Origin: Arthrinium phaeospermum
Taxonomy: Eukaryota > Ascomycota > Sordariomycetes > Amphisphaeriales > Apiosporaceae
Direction: 5' to 3'
DNA length: 64,000 nt
NCBI GenBank assembly: GCA_006503535.1
Contig: QYRS01000001.1
Coordinates: 2,976,001-3,040,000 of the forward strand
The notes beneath the pieces are model-generated. The model ran no database searches. It saw nothing but the letters and a program-made list of their open reading frames with translations, and was not told where the DNA came from. The translations under genes and the position numbers were made by a program. How positions within the stretch are numbered: the first letter of the stretch is position 1; every line of letters starts with the position of its first letter. This document shows positions 33,218 through 44,307 of this stretch, piece after piece.

Positions 33218-36073
33218 ATGCCCAGTCTCACCCATCCCTTCGCTTCGATAGAGGCGCGGGACGAAGGTGCTGGCTCTACGACTCTGTCAACGGGAGGCAT
33301 TGTTGGTGTTGCTATCGCCGGTGCCTTTATTGTATTTGCCGCTCTATCACTACTTCTCATTCTTGTCGCGAGACGACAATCACGCCGGCGGTGGCTGGCC
33401 GAACAAGCGGAATCGGGCACCACCGGGCCACCTTCACAAAACGGCTCTGACGAAAAGTCCCCATTCCCGCGGCGATTGCGGAAAAAATCCATTTTCGATG
33501 CCGAAGGAAGCCCGGAGCCCATCCCAGAATGGCATCGCATTTCTCTACCCATCATCCCTCCTGTATTCTCCAGACGCCCGAGTATGAACCTTGCGCCTTT
33601 CCGAGATGTCCACAGCAGCGGCGGGCAGTCTCAGCGCACAGAGAAGGAGCGAGGACGAGAACTTCGCGAGATCCGACGTAAAAGCTCATGGATCGACGAG
33701 GACGCACTGCATGGGCCACGCATATCGAAACCACGAAGCAAGCCCAGTCTCTTGTCGCTGCGTCGAAAATTGAGCTTCAGGCAACCTTCAGCTAATTCAA
33801 CAATACTGGGGAGCCCGACCTTGCCTCACGCCACGCACAAACCGAACACAGGCCCAGGCCCAACTGAAAGTATTGGCGTAGCTCAGACTACCGCGGTAAC
33901 CAGGAGCTCGTCTTCGGGCACTATCTTGTACGGCCCCCGGCCGCCGCCGCAGGCTTTGAGCGCAACCCAACCCAGCCCTCCAGCTAGCCAGGAGCCGCTA
34001 GCAGCGACGCAAACTACAAGAGACACAAATCATATCGTATTTGAGGCAGCACATCAACTCGCCGGGCAATCTCGTCTGCCGAATTCTCAAAGGCCACCTC
34101 GGAACTGTACATCGGCCACGGGCTTGTCCGACATACTCCAACTGACGGCAGCAAGGCTTCAAGACGGCAACATGAGCGCGAGGCGGCAAACAATGTTCGC
34201 GGAGAGCACGGCAAGAAAGAGCCAGCAGACTGTCCGCTTCGAAGGTGTGTACGTTGAGGATAGCGACGCCATAAGCCCAACACGTAGCCAGAAGAGTGCA
34301 CCGGAAGTCGTGGAACTCGAGGCAAAGGAGACGAGCCCTCAAAAGGGGCTAGCTATGGGCCCATTACAGAAACCCAATCACGATCGCCACGTCTCGCACG
34401 TATCACAGTTTTCGATCGTGTCCGAGGCGGATAGCTTAGTTGTGAGCCACCGAAACTCGCAGCCCGACGTGCAGACGCCGCTGTCTAGCCCCAGCCGCCA
34501 TGAGAGGGCAAAAGAGCTGGCTCAGGCTGAGCAGGCCCAGGAACTACGACCTACCACGAGCGGGTCCGAATCCTCGGCGCTTTCGACGCTGTACAGCGTA
34601 GACGAAGAAGCCGAGGCCTCACAGACAATGGGCGCAGTCATTGAACACATAGTGGACGCTCCTACGAGCCAGCAGTCGCACGAGAGTTATGACAGGAGCC
34701 CAAAGTTTCCTTTTGAGAACGGCGGCAGTCCTCGGATGGGCAGACTACGCCGCGGGACGTTGGGCCAGTTCCATGGACCCAGACCTATGCCTCGCCCCGA
34801 ATCTCCGGCGATGCCGGCCAGCCCCCGAGGGAGGACGGACAAGCCACTGGAGACTTCGGTACACTTTTCCATTTACACAGTGGAAGATGACCCTTTTATC
34901 GCGGAGCCGTCGCCATCCCAGAACTCGTCAAACCTCTCACAGGTTTTTAAAATCTTACCGGACAACATCAAGCGCCCCGAGACCGACTCCAAGTCCAGGA
35001 ACTCAATTCGGATCGTGGACTACAAGCCAGCGGTGCGAGTCACCAAGGCCACGGGTACGCCCACGCCACCTGCTAAGAACCTAAGGATCACGCTGCCGCC
35101 GCCCTATGTGCTCCGGCCCGGGTCACCCACGCCAGACGCCAGCGACAGACGACCCAGTCCCACGCTTTCGTCGCGCAGCGTTGGCTCATCCGCCAACGAG
35201 AGCTCCAGCAATGGAGACAGGAACTTAGTGTCCGGGGGCATGGGCTACAGCACCACGACGCTGCTGACTATCCCAAGCCCCGAGGGTTCGCCGACGAAAT
35301 CGGATGAGAGGCCGGGCTCGCGCACCGGGTTTCACTGCGACCCTTTGACGGCCACGGACGACGAACTAGACGATGAGGAGCGGGACTTGCCCAGCTACAA
35401 GAACAACAAGAGAATGTCTCACTCTCGCCTCCTTGGCCAACAAACCAGGTTGCCCTCGGACGGCTCCGTCTACTCCCAAGAAGAAGAGGGCGAAGAAGAG
35501 GACCGGCTGCCGCCACTCCGCAGTGCCGGAAACCGGGACAGCGCCCAGATCGCCAGTGTGGTCGCCGAGCTCCGCCGCATGAACAGTCAGATCAGCCAGG
35601 CGAGCGGATACAGCATGGCGTCGACGGCGTCGTCGAATACGCTGGTTGCTACGACGATTCCGGAGGAGGTCGGCAGCCCCACGCTGCCGGCCCTCCGTGG
35701 CGGCGGGTTCAGTCCAGGGAAGAAGGGCGGTCCGTCGGGGGCGTCTCGCAATTATCTAGCAGTGGGCAGTCCGGGGAAGAAAAGGTCGCGTGATGATGGC
35801 AAAGAACGTCGCCGAGGCAGCGGCGGCGGCGGGAAAAGCGGTACAGCTGCCAGAAGAAGCCGGCGGGGGACGGTGGGTGCCGGTATGGGCTCTGGGACGG
35901 GCTTGGCGGACCGGCTACAGGAGCTAGATAGACATATGGCCGGTTTGTCCAGGGAGGCGAGTGCCAAACGATCCGGCGGGAACAGCGCGGTGAGCTTGCG
36001 AGCCGAGACCCGCCCGGATAGTTTATACGACGAGAACGGGTTCCTGAAGAGCTCGCCCGCCGGACGAGGTTGA
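33218..36073 (+). CDS. Single-pass membrane protein with a long disordered cytosolic tail, 951 aa
   Basis: A single exon beginning MPSLTHPFAS. A short N-terminal segment of about 25 residues precedes one hydrophobic helix (about residues 27-49), followed by a basic RRQSRRRW stop-transfer. That predicts a short outside part and a very long inside part. The remaining roughly 900 residues are rich in Ser, Pro, Arg, Thr and Glu and lack an obvious folded domain. Short repeated phrases include SPEPIPEWHRISLPIIPP and STLYSVDEEAE. Basic tracts near residues 75-95 and 840-900 could bind membranes or acidic partners. Fungal plasma-membrane scaffold or sensor-like proteins have this shape, but it has no sensor ectodomain such as WSC. 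Function unknown. The frame is clean over the whole length. Confidence 0.85.
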   Translation: MPSLTHPFASIEARDEGAGSTTLSTGGIVGVAIAGAFIVFAALSLLLILVARRQSRRRWLAEQAESGTTGPPSQNGSDEKSPFPRRLRKKSIFDAEGSPEPIPEWHRISLPIIPPVFSRRPSMNLAPFRDVHSSGGQSQRTEKERGRELREIRRKSSWIDEDALHGPRISKPRSKPSLLSLRRKLSFRQPSANSTILGSPTLPHATHKPNTGPGPTESIGVAQTTAVTRSSSSGTILYGPRPPPQALSATQPSPPASQEPLAATQTTRDTNHIVFEAAHQLAGQSRLPNSQRPPRNCTSATGLSDILQLTAARLQDGNMSARRQTMFAESTARKSQQTVRFEGVYVEDSDAISPTRSQKSAPEVVELEAKETSPQKGLAMGPLQKPNHDRHVSHVSQFSIVSEADSLVVSHRNSQPDVQTPLSSPSRHERAKELAQAEQAQELRPTTSGSESSALSTLYSVDEEAEASQTMGAVIEHIVDAPTSQQSHESYDRSPKFPFENGGSPRMGRLRRGTLGQFHGPRPMPRPESPAMPASPRGRTDKPLETSVHFSIYTVEDDPFIAEPSPSQNSSNLSQVFKILPDNIKRPETDSKSRNSIRIVDYKPAVRVTKATGTPTPPAKNLRITLPPPYVLRPGSPTPDASDRRPSPTLSSRSVGSSANESSSNGDRNLVSGGMGYSTTTLLTIPSPEGSPTKSDERPGSRTGFHCDPLTATDDELDDEERDLPSYKNNKRMSHSRLLGQQTRLPSDGSVYSQEEEGEEEDRLPPLRSAGNRDSAQIASVVAELRRMNSQISQASGYSMASTASSNTLVATTIPEEVGSPTLPALRGGGFSPGKKGGPSGASRNYLAVGSPGKKRSRDDGKERRRGSGGGGKSGTAARRSRRGTVGAGMGSGTGLADRLQELDRHMAGLSREASAKRSGGNSAVSLRAETRPDSLYDENGFLKSSPAGRG

Positions 36074-38380
36074 TGGTTGATGACTTAATGCAGCGAACTC
36101 GGTTCGGCTTGTATGTACGTATTCACGACTGATGGGATCTACATGTTTATAAAAACCACTTTGGAGGAAATTTGGGCTATGGAGTTATGTTATTACTATT
36201 CGACACACAGATACTTAAACCGAGGCATGGAAAATGCACCATACCTCAAGACACGCGCAGGTAAGTACTTACTTAAGTTATCAATACAGGTATTCATCAA
36301 CGACAATTGATCTTGCCTCGATGATGACATCAACACTCATTGCAGGGGCGGACTGGGAGTCTCGTTCACATGAAGCAACCCACAAATATCGTAAGACTTA
36401 CCAACATCGGCAGTGCACCCACAACCGATGGACATCTGGTTTGGTAGACATCAAATCGATCTCACTCAGCAATCGTGATTTGAAAATATCCCAATTTATG
36501 GGTGCCGGTGTTTCCCGATGTCCCACCTCTTGTTTTCTCGGCGGGCCCCAACCAAAGGTCAATGAGTGCAACCTGGCTTGCCTGGCCATGCCAGTAGGAA
36601 CATCAACAAGACACCGGACTAACTAAACAACCAGGCTTCTCCCGACAGCTGGCAATAGATACAATAATAGTATAGGAGTAATCGGGCAATTATTACACTC
36701 GCGTAATCTATCTATACCTCGGTTGTTTATTACTACTGATTATTCTAGTTGAGTACTTTAAGCATAGGCAATTAACCTGGTTATTCCGGTATCTATTTGA
36801 TGTCACTTATGGCCATGCCACCATCCCTCGTTTCGAATTGGAATCCCGCTCTCGAGTCGGTGAACCAAGCCGCCGGGCAAAAGCACGACTCGAGAGGCCG
36901 CACGCGATCCAAGGCGTGGAGCGGGTCGCGTGGGCTCCATAGGCCCCAGTTCTTCAGTCCGGGGAGAGCCTGGGGAGACCGACATAGCGCCGGGGCGGTC
37001 ACTGTTTTTACAGTTCGACCTTGGCAGCTTGGTGTGGCACAATTGAACGGCGCAAAACGCACGAGATAGAAAGGGAGGCCGTTGTAGCCGTCACGGATCC
37101 CTTTCTCGCTGTCGCCTTCGGCTCGCCGACTTTCCCGAGGGTTGGTTTCTCGCGCACGGCCGAGTTGCTGAGAAATGCGCGGTTGGGAGGGACCAACAGC
37201 CAAGGCTCGCTTTTGTACGCAAGTTAGCGATGGATACATGTATTAACTACCACCCTCTAACCCCGATGCAGGACCTTGCGGGCCCCGTGACGTCATGGGA
37301 TCCCATTTCTCCGCGCTCACAGTGGACACCTCGAGACCGGGGCTCGGGCAGATGATCGCCTGGGTTGAAGAAGCATGCAAGCAAACATTGGCGGTTTGAC
37401 GTGAGCAATCGCGCCGGCTTGCCCAAAGAGGTAATCCGACAGGTCACGGCTGTTCTTTCTTCCCCAAACTCTCTGCTTGGAACGACACCACCCTACGCGC
37501 GACAAACAACAAGGGGGGACCCTCGTGACCTATCCAGCCATTGAAAGAGTGTTTTACAGCATGAGGCTCTTCCTGTACCTGACAGGTAGGCTAGATAGGT
37601 ATGTAGGTACCAATGTAGCACCGTTGATCAGAATGAGGCTCAAAGTAGAAGGAGTGCTTTCCTGTCTTATCTACATGCTTAGCCATACGGCGCGTGGGAG
37701 AAGGTGGTGATGATCATGATGATAAGGATCGAATTGATGCGACTAACAGATTGTTGTCGCCTCGAGCTAGCGTCCCATCCCTAGCGAATCTTATTCCCCC
37801 AGTCTCCAGTTCCCAGTCTGCCAGTCTCCAGTTCTCCCTCCCACCTCCATCCGTCCCCCACACGCACTAAGGAATTGCCATCATCGTTGCTTGATCGTGC
37901 TAACGTCAGAACTAGCGGGTCTCTCCCTCAGCATCGCATCTTCTGCCGCAAACCCCCCATGCCCCCTGCATCCTGGACTGCAAGACATGAAGCCGAGATG
38001 GAGGGGGAAACTGCACTCTGTCTCACACGGGAAAGGTTTTTCTTCTGGTCAAAGTGGATCGTGTTGGTTGGCCTTTTCCATTCCAGGCAAGACGAGTTCC
38101 GGAACGCAATAGAGATCGGCAATTTTTCCTAGCTCTCGGTGATGCTAGTCTTGTGTATCCCTAACCATATGTACATCTTACATCTAAAAATTGCTGTCCT
38201 TTGCGAGCGTACAAATATTACCCTCACCCCCGTTACACATCGCTCTGAGACCTGCGTCTTCCCTAATTTCAACCCCGACTGTGATCATCAATTGTGCTTG
38301 TCGATGTCTACTGAACGGCTCGGCGCTCTATAGGGTCCTAATATCATTTCAAACAGGCTCGGCATTGGTAAATCTTCATC
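36074..38380. other. Intergenic region with an AT-rich island and a CT-rich leader
   Basis: An AT-rich island lies at about 36600-36780. At 37795-37860 a CCCAGTCTCCAGTTC-type motif recurs in a pyrimidine-rich tract upstream of the transporter. Open frames at 36793-37239 lack support. No gene is seen. Confidence 0.5.
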
Positions 38381-40392
38381 ATGAAGCCCTACTTTGGCCT
38401 CCGTGGCAAAAATCTCAACTATGCCATCGGTATCATCGCAGGATGCGACTTCCTGCTCTTTGGTTACGGTAAAGAGTCATTGATCCTCACGGGAAAACTG
38501 GCAAAGGAATACTAATAGAGGAACAGACCAAGGTGTCATGGGAGGCATCCTGACGATGCGCAACTTCCTCGATGACTTCCCTTCTATCGACCCTGATGGT
38601 ACGGAAGATCCGGCGGTCCGATCAACACGCGCCGGAACCCAGGGCATCTCTGTGGCTGCTTATAATCTGGGCTGCTTCCTGGGCGCCGTCATCACCATCT
38701 GGATCGGCAACCCGTTGGGCCGCCGGCGCATGATCCTGCTCGGCACCGCCATCATGGTCATTGGTGCCATCCTGCAGGCGTCGGCGACCACCTTACCGCA
38801 TTTCATCATCGGCAGAATCATCACGGGCATTGGCAACGGCGGCAACACGTCTACGGTACCGACGTGGCAGTCCGAGACATCACGGTCGCACAAGCGCGGT
38901 AAGCTCGTCATGATCGAGGGTGCGCTCATCACCTGCGGTATCATGATCAGCTACTGGATCGATCTCGGGTTCAGCTTCGTCCCGGGCAGTGTCGCGTGGC
39001 GTTTCCCGCTAGCCTTCCAGATCGTCTTCTGTCTGTTCATCTTGGCAACTATCTGGTGCGTCGCCTTCTCCTATTAGAACCCTATAGGGTCCTAGAACAG
39101 AGTGACTGACCCCAAAGCAGGAACCTACCTGAGTCGCCGCGATGGCTCGTCTTGAAGGAACGGGAGGATGAAGCTCTTGACGTACTCGCAGCCCTTGCAG
39201 ACACTTCTATAGACGATAAGGAAGTCCGGAACGAGTTCATCGCCATCCAGGATACGGTCCTGGAGATGAAAAAGGGTCGTTTCAGAGATCTGTTCTCGCA
39301 AGGCAAAGACAGGTTCGTCTTGGCTTCCGCACCATCTCATAGGAGCACGCCAGGGGCTGACATCATTAAAGGAACTTTCACCGCACCCTGCTTGGCTACA
39401 CAAACCAAATGTTTCGGTATGTTATCCTCTGCCCCATGTCATCTTTGAGCATTCATACTGACCTGTTCGTAGTGAGTCTCATACTGCACTTCCGATGCGA
39501 TACTTCAGCCTTGCTTGTATTCATCGCCTTTGCTCTGTATCACATACTAACACATGACCGGCAGAACAAATATCGGGAATCAATCTCATCACTTATTACG
39601 CTCCAGTGATTTACTCGCGTCTTGGAATGAGCAAATTCATGGCACTCTTGCTTGCGGCCATCAACGGGACGGAGTACTTCATCGCTTCATGGCCTGCCGT
39701 GTACCTGGTCGAACGGGTTGGGCGTAGAAAGCTCATGCTGTTCGGCGCTGTTGGCCAGGCTGCCAGTATGGCAATCCTTGCTGCTGTCAACTCGCAACCC
39801 GATAGCGCCCCCTGCCAAGTCGTTGCGGTCGTCTTCCTCTTCGTATTCAACACTTTCTTCGCCATCGGTTGGCTGGGCATGACATGGCTGTACCCCGCCG
39901 AGATCGTCCCTCTGCGGATCCGAGCCCCTGCCAACGCCCTGTCCACTTCAGGTCAGTACTTTCCGCTGCGATGACTCTGGAAATATGAAAGCTAACATGT
40001 GTGCTCACCGTGTAGGCAACTGGATCTTCAACTTCATGGTCGTCATGATCACTCCGGTCGCCTTCGACAGCATCGGCTACCAGACGTACATCATCTTCGC
40101 CGTCATCAACGCCTTCATGGTGCCGAGCGTCTACTTCTTCTACCCGGAGACGGCCTACCGGTCGCTCGAGGAGATGGACGCCATCTTCCACAAGGTCAAG
40201 GGCTGGGCCGGGTACTTCCAGGTCGTCGACGTGGCGCGCAAGGAGCCCCAGCGCTACGGCAAGAACGGCGAGCTGCTCATCGCCTACGAGGAGACCGAGG
40301 AGCACAAGACGCACGTCCACCACGGCGAGTTCAAGGGGGCGCCGTCGGCGTCGCCTAGCGATGCGGAGACGGGCCGCGGGGGCGTGCTGTAG
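38381..40392 (+). CDS. MFS sugar transporter (Sugar_tr family), about 538 aa, one base out of frame at an intron donor
   Basis: Six exons: 38381-38468, 38527-39055, 39121-39312, 39372-39416, 39565-39951 and 40016-40392. About twelve membrane helices are expected. Family motifs are present: GCDFLLFGYDQGVMGG in helix 1, the GRRR loop after helix 2, PESPRWLV after helix 6, QISGINLITYYAPVIY in helix 7, RVGRRKLMLFG, and PETAYRSLEEMD at the end of helix 12. These fit a sugar-proton symporter; the substrate cannot be read from the sequence. All joins keep phase except exon 4 to exon 5, where the donor area reads TTTCGGTATGT. One extra G there would explain the break, since TTTC then GTATGT restores the classic FQQISG junction. 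The 5' leader upstream is CT-rich. The gene is convergent with the PPxY protein gene, with 172 bp between the stops. Confidence 0.88.
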
Positions 40393-40564
40393 AGGGAGTA
40401 GGGGTAGGAGAGGATTGGGCGGACACGTATATATGGGCTATGTATGATGGATGGGATCTACGAACTGTGTAGTCATAGACTCGAATTCAAGGATATAATG
40501 AAATAAGCTGGTACTAGCTTTCAAGCTCCAAATTACCCCTTCTTTGGCGCCGTATGCTATTTGG

Positions 40565-41131
40565 TCATGAGCGCTCTCGGTCTGGCGCAACATTCTCATA
40601 TTTGGGAGGTGGATCGTCGAATCGGCTGTCTTCGCGGCTGTATGGAGGGGGTTCAACCTGGATTCGGACCTCTATCGCAGGGCACGATCTCCCAACTTCG
40701 TTCCGATTCGATTCTAGTTCGACGGATGTCCTCCGCGGCGGAGCCAGCCGTGTCGCAGTAACGTTCGAGGTCCTCGTTTGCGAAGCATCTGCGTCGCCGC
40801 GTGCTGCCCCGTGATGCAAGATGCTGTAGAACATATCCGTTGCCCACCAAGCCGCCGCTAACACGGCGTCTTTGGGGCCGTCCCGGCCTCCGAAATAGCT
40901 TATGAGGAGTGCCGGTGGCAGGAAGATGAGGGTAAGGGTCAACTGGTAAGCAATCCATAGTACCCCTGCCGCGCCGACGGGGACGACTAAGAGCAACGAG
41001 ACTAGCACGGATAGGAACGTGTTGTTGTCACGCCCGACCATTATCCTAGCCAGGTGGTAAGCCCCAGCGAGTGCCGGAAGCCCTAGAAACCAGATGATGA
41101 TGAGCACGATTGCGAGAGTGTCCGAGTTCAT
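40565..41131 (-). CDS. Small membrane protein with two PPxY motifs, 188 aa
   Basis: A single exon beginning MNSDTLAIVL. Three hydrophobic helices lie at about residues 5-24, 38-60 and 62-80. A short amphipathic segment follows, then a hydrophilic tail from about 105. The tail carries PPPY at 161-164 and a PPKY at 175-178 in PPPKYE. Both fit the PPxY consensus that binds WW domains of Rsp5/NEDD4-type ubiquitin ligases. This suggests an adaptor or a cargo of the ubiquitin sorting machinery, similar in logic to yeast membrane adaptors of Rsp5; this is inference. The tail is rich in Arg and Ser. I do not recognise a named family. Confidence 0.8.
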   Translation of the reverse strand: MNSDTLAIVLIIIWFLGLPALAGAYHLARIMVGRDNNTFLSVLVSLLLVVPVGAAGVLWIAYQLTLTLIFLPPALLISYFGGRDGPKDAVLAAAWWATDMFYSILHHGAARGDADASQTRTSNVTATRLAPPRRTSVELESNRNEVGRSCPAIEVRIQVEPPPYSREDSRFDDPPPKYENVAPDRERS

Positions 41132-42403
41132 GACTGCCGTGGGTCCGAATAAGGGTTGGTGTTATGTCGTATTCTTGGGCACAGTCGGGATAATGTCTGG
41201 GCTTGTTGGTTGGTTTGTGTAGGGGAAAAGTTTGTGGGCAAAGCGAGCTTTTATAATAAGTATGTATGATCGTATTGGACTGTGGGTGGCAAAGGCTATC
41301 TGTATTCAAGTCATGAAGATATGTTGAATGTTTCTCAAACCGGAGCCCTCGTTTTGACTGTTGCTGGTCAGTGACAAGATCAAGAATACCTGTACGTAAG
41401 ACCATGTGATGGGATGATTGCCGGGCATCACCTTCTTGCGTGGTTGCTTATAGGCCCAGTCGTTCCACGCAGACACACGGAATTTACAGCATTCACATCA
41501 TGTCACAGGCAACTGAGTAGATGGCCTCGGTGTTGGGTCGAGATAGTGTATTAATAGATCGCCTTATCTGATCCGAACCTATCTCTAGGTGTGCACAGAA
41601 CTCTTACTGCCTTCACCCCCCGTGCCCTTCAAATCCCCATGGAAGAACCTGCATCTCTTGGAGAATCTTCCAAGACTACAACTGTATGGACCATTATATG
41701 GCATAGCTTCCTGCCTCGCCTGCTAATTGCCGATCATTCCAAGTCCCTCGATTCTGCCCCTTCTTCTCCTTCAATCTTGCTATGCTGCTTGGATCCAGCG
41801 TACGAAAGTTGAGGGCTCTTAGAGCCTTGATAAGTGGCAATGCGTATTGCTCGTGTCCGCCACCCACTCGTTGGGCCTCATGTAAGCGAGGCATATCTTG
41901 AGCTGGGAGCTTTGGGGTTTAGCCCTGTCAACTAGGATTAAGCATCTACCACCGACTCCGATGGTTTTAGGACAGGCCACTCGGATTCGCGTTGAAATTG
42001 CTAGGCAATTGCCAACGTCTTGAGTGTAGGTAGGGGATACAGGCTGTGAACCAACTGTCGGCTCTGCCCATGAGACTCATGTAATTCGACGTACACAGGC
42101 GTGTTGGCAGCAGTTCTTTGCTTCGCCGCGGTGACATCTTGATATGGGGAACACAGGCTCTGAGCCCAGAATCGGCTCTGGCTTTTGCGAGCTGCGTCAT
42201 ATCCCCATGTGCCTGGAGATACTATGGCTCGACTTGAAAAACATAAGGAAAGGATCAGCCTACCGGTAGAGGTGCTCAAAAACGCCACGACGACTTCGTC
42301 GAAACATGCTTTTCATAATTCCCATATGGGTATTTCCATCAGCAAGTTCACCAATCCCCGTGTATATGCCCGTATAGACTTGGACATGGAGGTTATCTGC
42401 AGT
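41132..42403. other. Intergenic region
   Basis: The left part is the PPxY gene's promoter side. Near 42030-42190 two short segments are similar (tacaggctgtgaaccaactg, and acacaggctctgagcccaga with AATCGGCTCTG). No gene is seen. Confidence 0.45.
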
Positions 42404-43135
42404 TTATGGTGTCTTGGGCTCAGACTTGATGTCGTCCTCTTCTTTGACACCAGCATCGTTTTTAGTGTCATGCCACTCCAATAGAGTCACAGGATCATTC
42501 GTTGTGACAGGGTGGTGTCTAGGACCGGGTAATCTTCGTCTCCTTCTTCTTCTCGTTCTCCTGTTCATGCTCTCCCACTCGGGCGCTTGAGTGGTATTTG
42601 GCAGCTCAGGCTGAATGCCGCCGAAGATGAATGCATGACTTCGCTCCCATTCTGCATATCGCGGATCTCCCCAGGCATAGGGATTCGTCATCGCTGCAGC
42701 TGGTTGGGGAGGCGGAGCAGGTGGAGGAGGATGTGGTGGAAGCTGTCCATATGCTTGATATGGGTATATTGGCATCTGTGGAGGCGGAGGGGGAGGATAA
42801 ATAGGGACAGGAGGGGGAGGAGGGGGCGGAGGGGGTGCAAGTACCGGCGCTTGGTAAGCGTTCATGGGCACTGCTGGGGGTTGAGGCGGTCCGTATCCCC
42901 AAGGAGGTTGGGCATTTGCATATCCACCACTGTAGGGTTGGCCATGAGGATTATACCCATGTGGATTGTGAGGAACGCTGTAGTACTGACCTGGTTGTTG
43001 TGGTTGTGCTGCAGCCTGGAATGGCGTACTCTCTCGCACATCACGGTTGTTGTCATAACTGTTATTACCTTGTTGGTTTTGGCGGCCGCCTCTTGAGGCC
43101 TGGCGACCGCCGCGAATGTATCGTCGGCGCGACAT
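42404..43135 (-). CDS. RGG/polyproline low-complexity protein, 243 aa
   Basis: A single exon starting MSRRRYIRGGRQ. The N-terminus has RGG-type repeats (RGGRQASRGGRQ) followed by an Asn/Gln-rich segment. The middle (about residues 55-150) is extremely rich in Pro, Tyr and Gly, with runs of eight to ten prolines. The last third has a basic cluster (RRTRRRRRRRLPG) and a short acidic tail. RGG boxes with Pro/Tyr-rich low complexity are common in RNA-binding or condensate-forming proteins, so an RNA-associated role is plausible but not shown. No folded domain is visible. The polyproline DNA run (about 42790-42850 on the plus strand as GGAGG repeats) makes this region prone to indels. Confidence 0.68.
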   Translation of the reverse strand: MSRRRYIRGGRQASRGGRQNQQGNNSYDNNRDVRESTPFQAAAQPQQPGQYYSVPHNPHGYNPHGQPYSGGYANAQPPWGYGPPQPPAVPMNAYQAPVLAPPPPPPPPPVPIYPPPPPPQMPIYPYQAYGQLPPHPPPPAPPPQPAAAMTNPYAWGDPRYAEWERSHAFIFGGIQPELPNTTQAPEWESMNRRTRRRRRRRLPGPRHHPVTTNDPVTLLEWHDTKNDAGVKEEDDIKSEPKTP

Positions 43136-43780
43136 TGACGGGACAGAAATTTTCGAAGTTTCTGAAGTCTGGCCGTGTCTGAAATCTTGATGAAGGAAAA
43201 AAGAGAGAGGAGGGGAGGCGCGACCAAAAGATGTATTTTGACCAAGTCCCGCTTACAACGCGTGGTGGGGCCCTTTCCAGGTACGTACCCTATGGCTGCT
43301 CTTGCCCGGTGAGAGCTGCGACTGCCTCAAGACGGGAACTTGAAGCACGTTGACTGGCAAAGTAGGTACCTAGTTGAGCGCTGCCCATATCGCTATGAAT
43401 TACATGGTGGCGCATGGTCCTCAACCGACGGGTATTGCCAAAAACCCCCGGCTTCGGACCCCAACCTGCCATCTCTCTAGAAGCAAGTAATAGCATAGCA
43501 AGGCATGGCATCAGAGGACAAACTGTTCAAACATGGCCATGTATTGAAGGTTAGGTATGGATGTTAAAGACACGCCTAGCCTCTGTTGTGGAAACCAAGC
43601 CGCTTTTGGCAAAAGAGTGACAGTGAAACAAATAAGTGCTGCGACGAGAATGTCAAGAGATATCCCAAATGTTGCTCTCGTATTTGTCTTCGTTCGGCTG
43701 GCCAAGCTTCGAATCGATGTTGGAGAAACGAAGGACTCCTAAGGCCCAGACCCAACACGGCCTCCTACTACATGAGGCGC
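43136..43780. other. Short intergenic region
   Basis: It holds the promoter side of the RGG protein gene and the 3' side of the six-cysteine protein gene. No gene is supported. Confidence 0.45.
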
Positions 43781-44307
43781 TTAGCACGTAGCCTTGACGC
43801 TGCGGATTTGAACCTGTGATATGTCGTCTAATCAGCATGCATGCTGCAGCAGTAAAGGAGCCAGTATGACATACCGGCGAGTCATAGCACTTGTTCGGGC
43901 TATTGTTTATAAACATGGTTAGCTAATTTAACCACACGCGATCCGGTCTTGGTTGTTCTGGAAGACTATGGCTTTGGTCATTAATATAACATACTTGGTC
44001 TGAGACGGTGAGAGGAAGCCTTGGCAGTCCGCGTTCGCGTAAACCGAGACAGTACAGCCACTGCCAAAGATCTCCCACGAAAGGGCGGAAGCCCCGACGT
44101 TGGAACAGCCGGTGGGGATGTTGACCGTCTTGGTGTAGCTGTTGCAGTCCTCGCTGCCGAAGAAGTTGACGTAGGCCGCATCGGCCATGGTGGCGGCGGT
44201 GAAGCCTACGGCGAGGATCTAACGATACCATGTATGGTAAGCAATTTTCTTTTTTGAACAAAGATCTGTCTTGTGGAGGAGAGGGTACGGACCGACTTGA
44301 ACTGCAT
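43781..44307 (-). CDS. Small secreted six-cysteine protein, 98 aa, four exons
   Basis: The model has exons at 44293-44307, 43995-44218, 43875-43899 and 43781-43813, with introns of 74, 95 and 61 bp, all GT-AG, and phases that match at every join. The first exon is only 15 bases and the third only 25. The product begins MQFKSILAVGFTAATMADA, a signal peptide. The mature part has six cysteines at about residues 30, 43, 60, 70, 84 and 98, an even number that fits three disulfides, with the last one at the C-terminus. Reading through without the last two introns would instead give a protein with four cysteines plus one near the end; the spliced form gives a better cysteine pattern. I do not recognise the family. 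It could be an effector, an antimicrobial or a surface protein, and the sequence does not say which. Confidence 0.72.

Noticed and set aside
36793..37239. 148-aa minus-strand open frame
   Set aside because: No domain or signal; likely chance.
43805..43820. GGTTCAAATCC match to a tRNA B-box
   Set aside because: No T-stem pairing or other arms; it lies at the start of exon 4 of the six-cysteine protein gene.
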